Shown here piece after piece: positions 25,641-27,454 of a DNA stretch of 27,454 nt. How positions within the stretch are numbered: the stretch's first letter is position 1; each line of letters begins with the position of its first letter. Made by a program: the position numbers and the translations under genes. The notes beneath the pieces are model-generated. The model saw nothing but the letters and a program-made list of their open reading frames with translations. It made no database searches and was not told the DNA's origin. Source of the DNA: Bremia lactucae (Eukaryota; Oomycota; Peronosporomycetes; Peronosporales; Peronosporaceae); contig NC_090618.1 of NCBI RefSeq assembly GCF_004359215.1, positions 1,145,728-1,173,181 of the forward strand, in the 5' to 3' direction.

Positions 25641-26231
25641 CTAGGCACACACCCTAGCACTGCGAGGAAGCGATTAAACCTGCTTCTCTTGCGTGCAGTG
25701 AGGTAGTTGTGGTGGGCACGCAAGCAACCTCACCCAACACACTAATAGCTCTGGTAAAGTGTCGTCACGGGAGCGATAATCCGTCTCCTCGTGCCCACTT
25801 ACCAAGTAGGAAGTAGTTTTCAGACTGATTTATATTTAATAAAATTAAATACAAATACCAATTAAAAATGATATCTCTATAAATAACATTTAATATGTAT
25901 TGCGAGCGTATCTTTCTAGATACCTTCTGTAACGGATGACGCTATACATCAACCCTCCTAATATGAATGCACCCATGTGCATCACATTTACAAGAGTTTG
26001 TCACAAATGTGCACCACACACCCGAGTGTTAGGTCTAATTACTATTATTTAGTAATTGATTGTTCCCTAAGTACACCTAATGTACTTAACGGGGACTGTG
26101 TAACATTTGGGCAACTTTAGCCGTTACTCCACCTCCCTCTCTAAGAACGAGAGAGGAATTGCGAGCAGCTTTACGCGCCGCTAGTTCACTCGATCACTCT
26201 AGCGCACGTGTTTCCATATACGGCGCCCAAG
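25641..26231. other. Probable 5' LTR/leader region of a gypsy element
   Basis: No gene. The sequence precedes a gag start and includes a 7-bp inverted repeat, taagtac/gtactta (26068-26088), and ggcgcccaag (26222-26231), a plausible primer-binding-site core just before the gag ATG. LTR boundaries cannot be set without a second LTR. Confidence 0.35.
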
Positions 26232-27130
26232 ATGCCACTTAAAAGGGGCCACGTTGGTGGGTCGTCTGCGAAGACGCCCACTCAACCTCGCACTAAGCGC
26301 ACGCGCCGCGTTAATTTGCCGGCCTTAGTCGAAACGCCGACAGCCACTGCTGCTGTCGAGTTAACAGGGCTAAAGGATCCATTCCACCTTAACAGTGAGG
26401 ATGTTGATCCGTCGCTTATTGTCGGCTACAATGAGTCGACACCGTTGCCGTCACCTCATAGTAGTGATGCGACAACGACCTCATGCGGAATGATGATGCG
26501 GCATTATTGCCCATCCAAACTTCTCTCATGGCTTACAACATGGAGACAGCATCATTTTCGAATGCTGTCCCGTCGTCTGCGCTGGAAAGCGCAGCGACTG
26601 GTAATGAGAGCGCTGCCCATAAAGACGCAGCCGCTTCTCCGTTGGGTATAACCACAACGCCTTATGCTCAGACCATAATTCATAATGGTTCTGACATAGA
26701 GGATTCGAAGCCTAAAGCTCCGCCGACGACACGTGAACGTGCTCAGTCGGTGTCACAAGCCAGTCGTTTAGAACGTGGCTATGTGACGGGTGGCATTCCA
26801 AAGATGGCCCCTCCATCTAAATGGCCTCGTTTAAACGGGCCAAGTGCGTCGCTCTTAGAGCGCGCTCTTGAAGACGCACATAATTTTAATGGCGTCTTTC
26901 AATCATGAAGGCTCAGGGAAAATCGCTTGGGCGTATTTTCCCGATCCCGGTCGTGTTGTTCAAACGAAGCGCCAGACCAATACGAGGCGGAATTCCTGCG
27001 CCGCCTTCATCCGCATTCCGATGCGATGAAACAGCGGTCGCAGCGATTTAATTTCGCCCGTTTGCGTGTGAAAGAAATCATGGGTGGTACTGTACCCCCT
27101 GTTTCTTCTCACTACGCTACTTCTGCTAGT
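26232..27130 (+). pseudogene. Ty3/gypsy gag-like region, multiply frameshifted
   Basis: The ATG at 26232 begins MPLKRGHVGGSSAKTPTQPR with a basic stretch (TKRTRRVNLPALVET). Near 26475-26490 the sense passes to another frame (NDDAALLPIQTSLMAYNMET ... ERGYVTGGIPKMAPPSKWPR), stopping at 26908. Pieces then continue in other frames: GKIAWAYFPDPGRVVQ and DQYEAEFLRRLHPHSDAMKQ. The style (basic, Pro/Ser/Thr-rich N-terminus after a leader) fits oomycete gypsy gag, but no zinc knuckle is reached. It meets an opposite-strand pol fragment near 27135. Confidence 0.5.
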
Positions 27131-27140
27131 CCATTTGAGA

Positions 27141-27454
27141 CTAGCGAAGTGGCCTCAGCTGGTGCTCCTTTTCATAGGCAGCAACCAAGCCGGGCACATC
27201 AATACGTAGGGTATCGATCGGTTCCCAAGAGTCAAAACTCTTCGGGTAACCTTTCCATTGGACGAGGATCTGGTACCCTTGCGTCACGGAGCGGTGGGCA
27301 AGCAACCTTCCAACAAGGAAGCGTTGATTCCCACCCGCATCCATTAGTGCCGGTGGCGCCCGATAGGAGCGGCGATCTCGCCCACCTAATCGCGGCTGCC
27401 TTACCTTCGTCCGTTCAGTCGCATGCTGCTGAACGACGTATTGCGGATCTCGAG
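27141..27454 (-). mobile_element. Ty3/gypsy chromovirus pol C-terminus with chromodomain, partial
   Basis: Open from the window edge down to the stop at 27141. A basic integrase tail (QHATERTKVRQPRLGGRDRR) precedes a chromodomain: RFLVGRLLAHRSV, then YQILVQWKGYPKSFDSWEP with the signature W-K-G-Y and S-W-E-P, then a C-terminal helix (VPGLVAAYEKEHQL). Chromodomains at the pol end target integration to particular chromatin. It lies in the opposite orientation to the gag-like DNA at its left, so it belongs to a different or rearranged element. Confidence 0.85.

Noticed and set aside
26900..27454. Long plus-strand open frame over the chromodomain
   Set aside because: The minus strand shows an unmistakable chromodomain (LVQWKGYPKSFDSWEP), so the plus-strand reading right of about 27135 is taken as a shadow.

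Overview
The window looks like nuclear DNA of a plant-pathogenic oomycete (Peronosporales: Phytophthora or a downy mildew). Three independent signals support this. Four Crinkler (CRN) effector genes or fragments carry the LFLAK and HVLVVVP motifs. The ITS1/5.8S rDNA piece at 8306-8562 reads like Peronosporales ITS1. The Copia and Ty3/gypsy relics are of the kind that fill such genomes. I cannot name the genus. The region is gene-poor, repeat-rich and strongly rearranged.

Layout. 1-3200: a partial sodium:solute symporter (SSF) first exon (-), a small hypothetical ORF, a broken conserved hypothetical gene (called family P here), and an intact CRN gene (-, 1852-2946) bounded by 48-bp inverted repeats. 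3211-7726: block X1, with family P (-), an internal symporter fragment (-), small repeated ORFs (+) and a broken CRN (+). 7727-10060: a patchwork of a gypsy RT fragment, ITS1/5.8S rDNA, mitochondrial-like AT-rich DNA, a degenerate gypsy integrase tail and, beyond a 149-N gap, more mitochondrial-like DNA with a tRNA-Arg(GCG). 10391-16880: a second copy of the CRN-X-CRN unit, with intact CRN (-, 10617-11708), block X2 and broken CRN (+). 16962-17914: flank and symporter first exon (+). 17915-22546: a complete Copia LTR retrotransposon (-) with 222-bp LTRs, PBS, PPT and a 5-bp target duplication, inserted in that exon. 22547-23640: the remainder of the broken symporter. 23641-24600: a retroelement-like ORF (-) with a hairpin upstream. 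24645-25640: family P again plus small repeats, inverted relative to 430-1190. 25640-27454: a gypsy gag start (+) meeting a gypsy chromodomain end (-).

The two intact CRN genes should encode secreted, host-translocated effectors with an HNH-like C-terminal domain. Nearly everything else is duplicated, inverted, truncated or transposon-derived. The same modules (CRN, SSF, family P, small ORFs) recur in different order and orientation, so the window records segmental duplication followed by inversion, microhomology deletion and retrotransposition. Single Ns at 7727 and 12365 and the N run at 9707-9855 fall on the sharpest discontinuities, so some of the mosaic may be assembly rather than biology.
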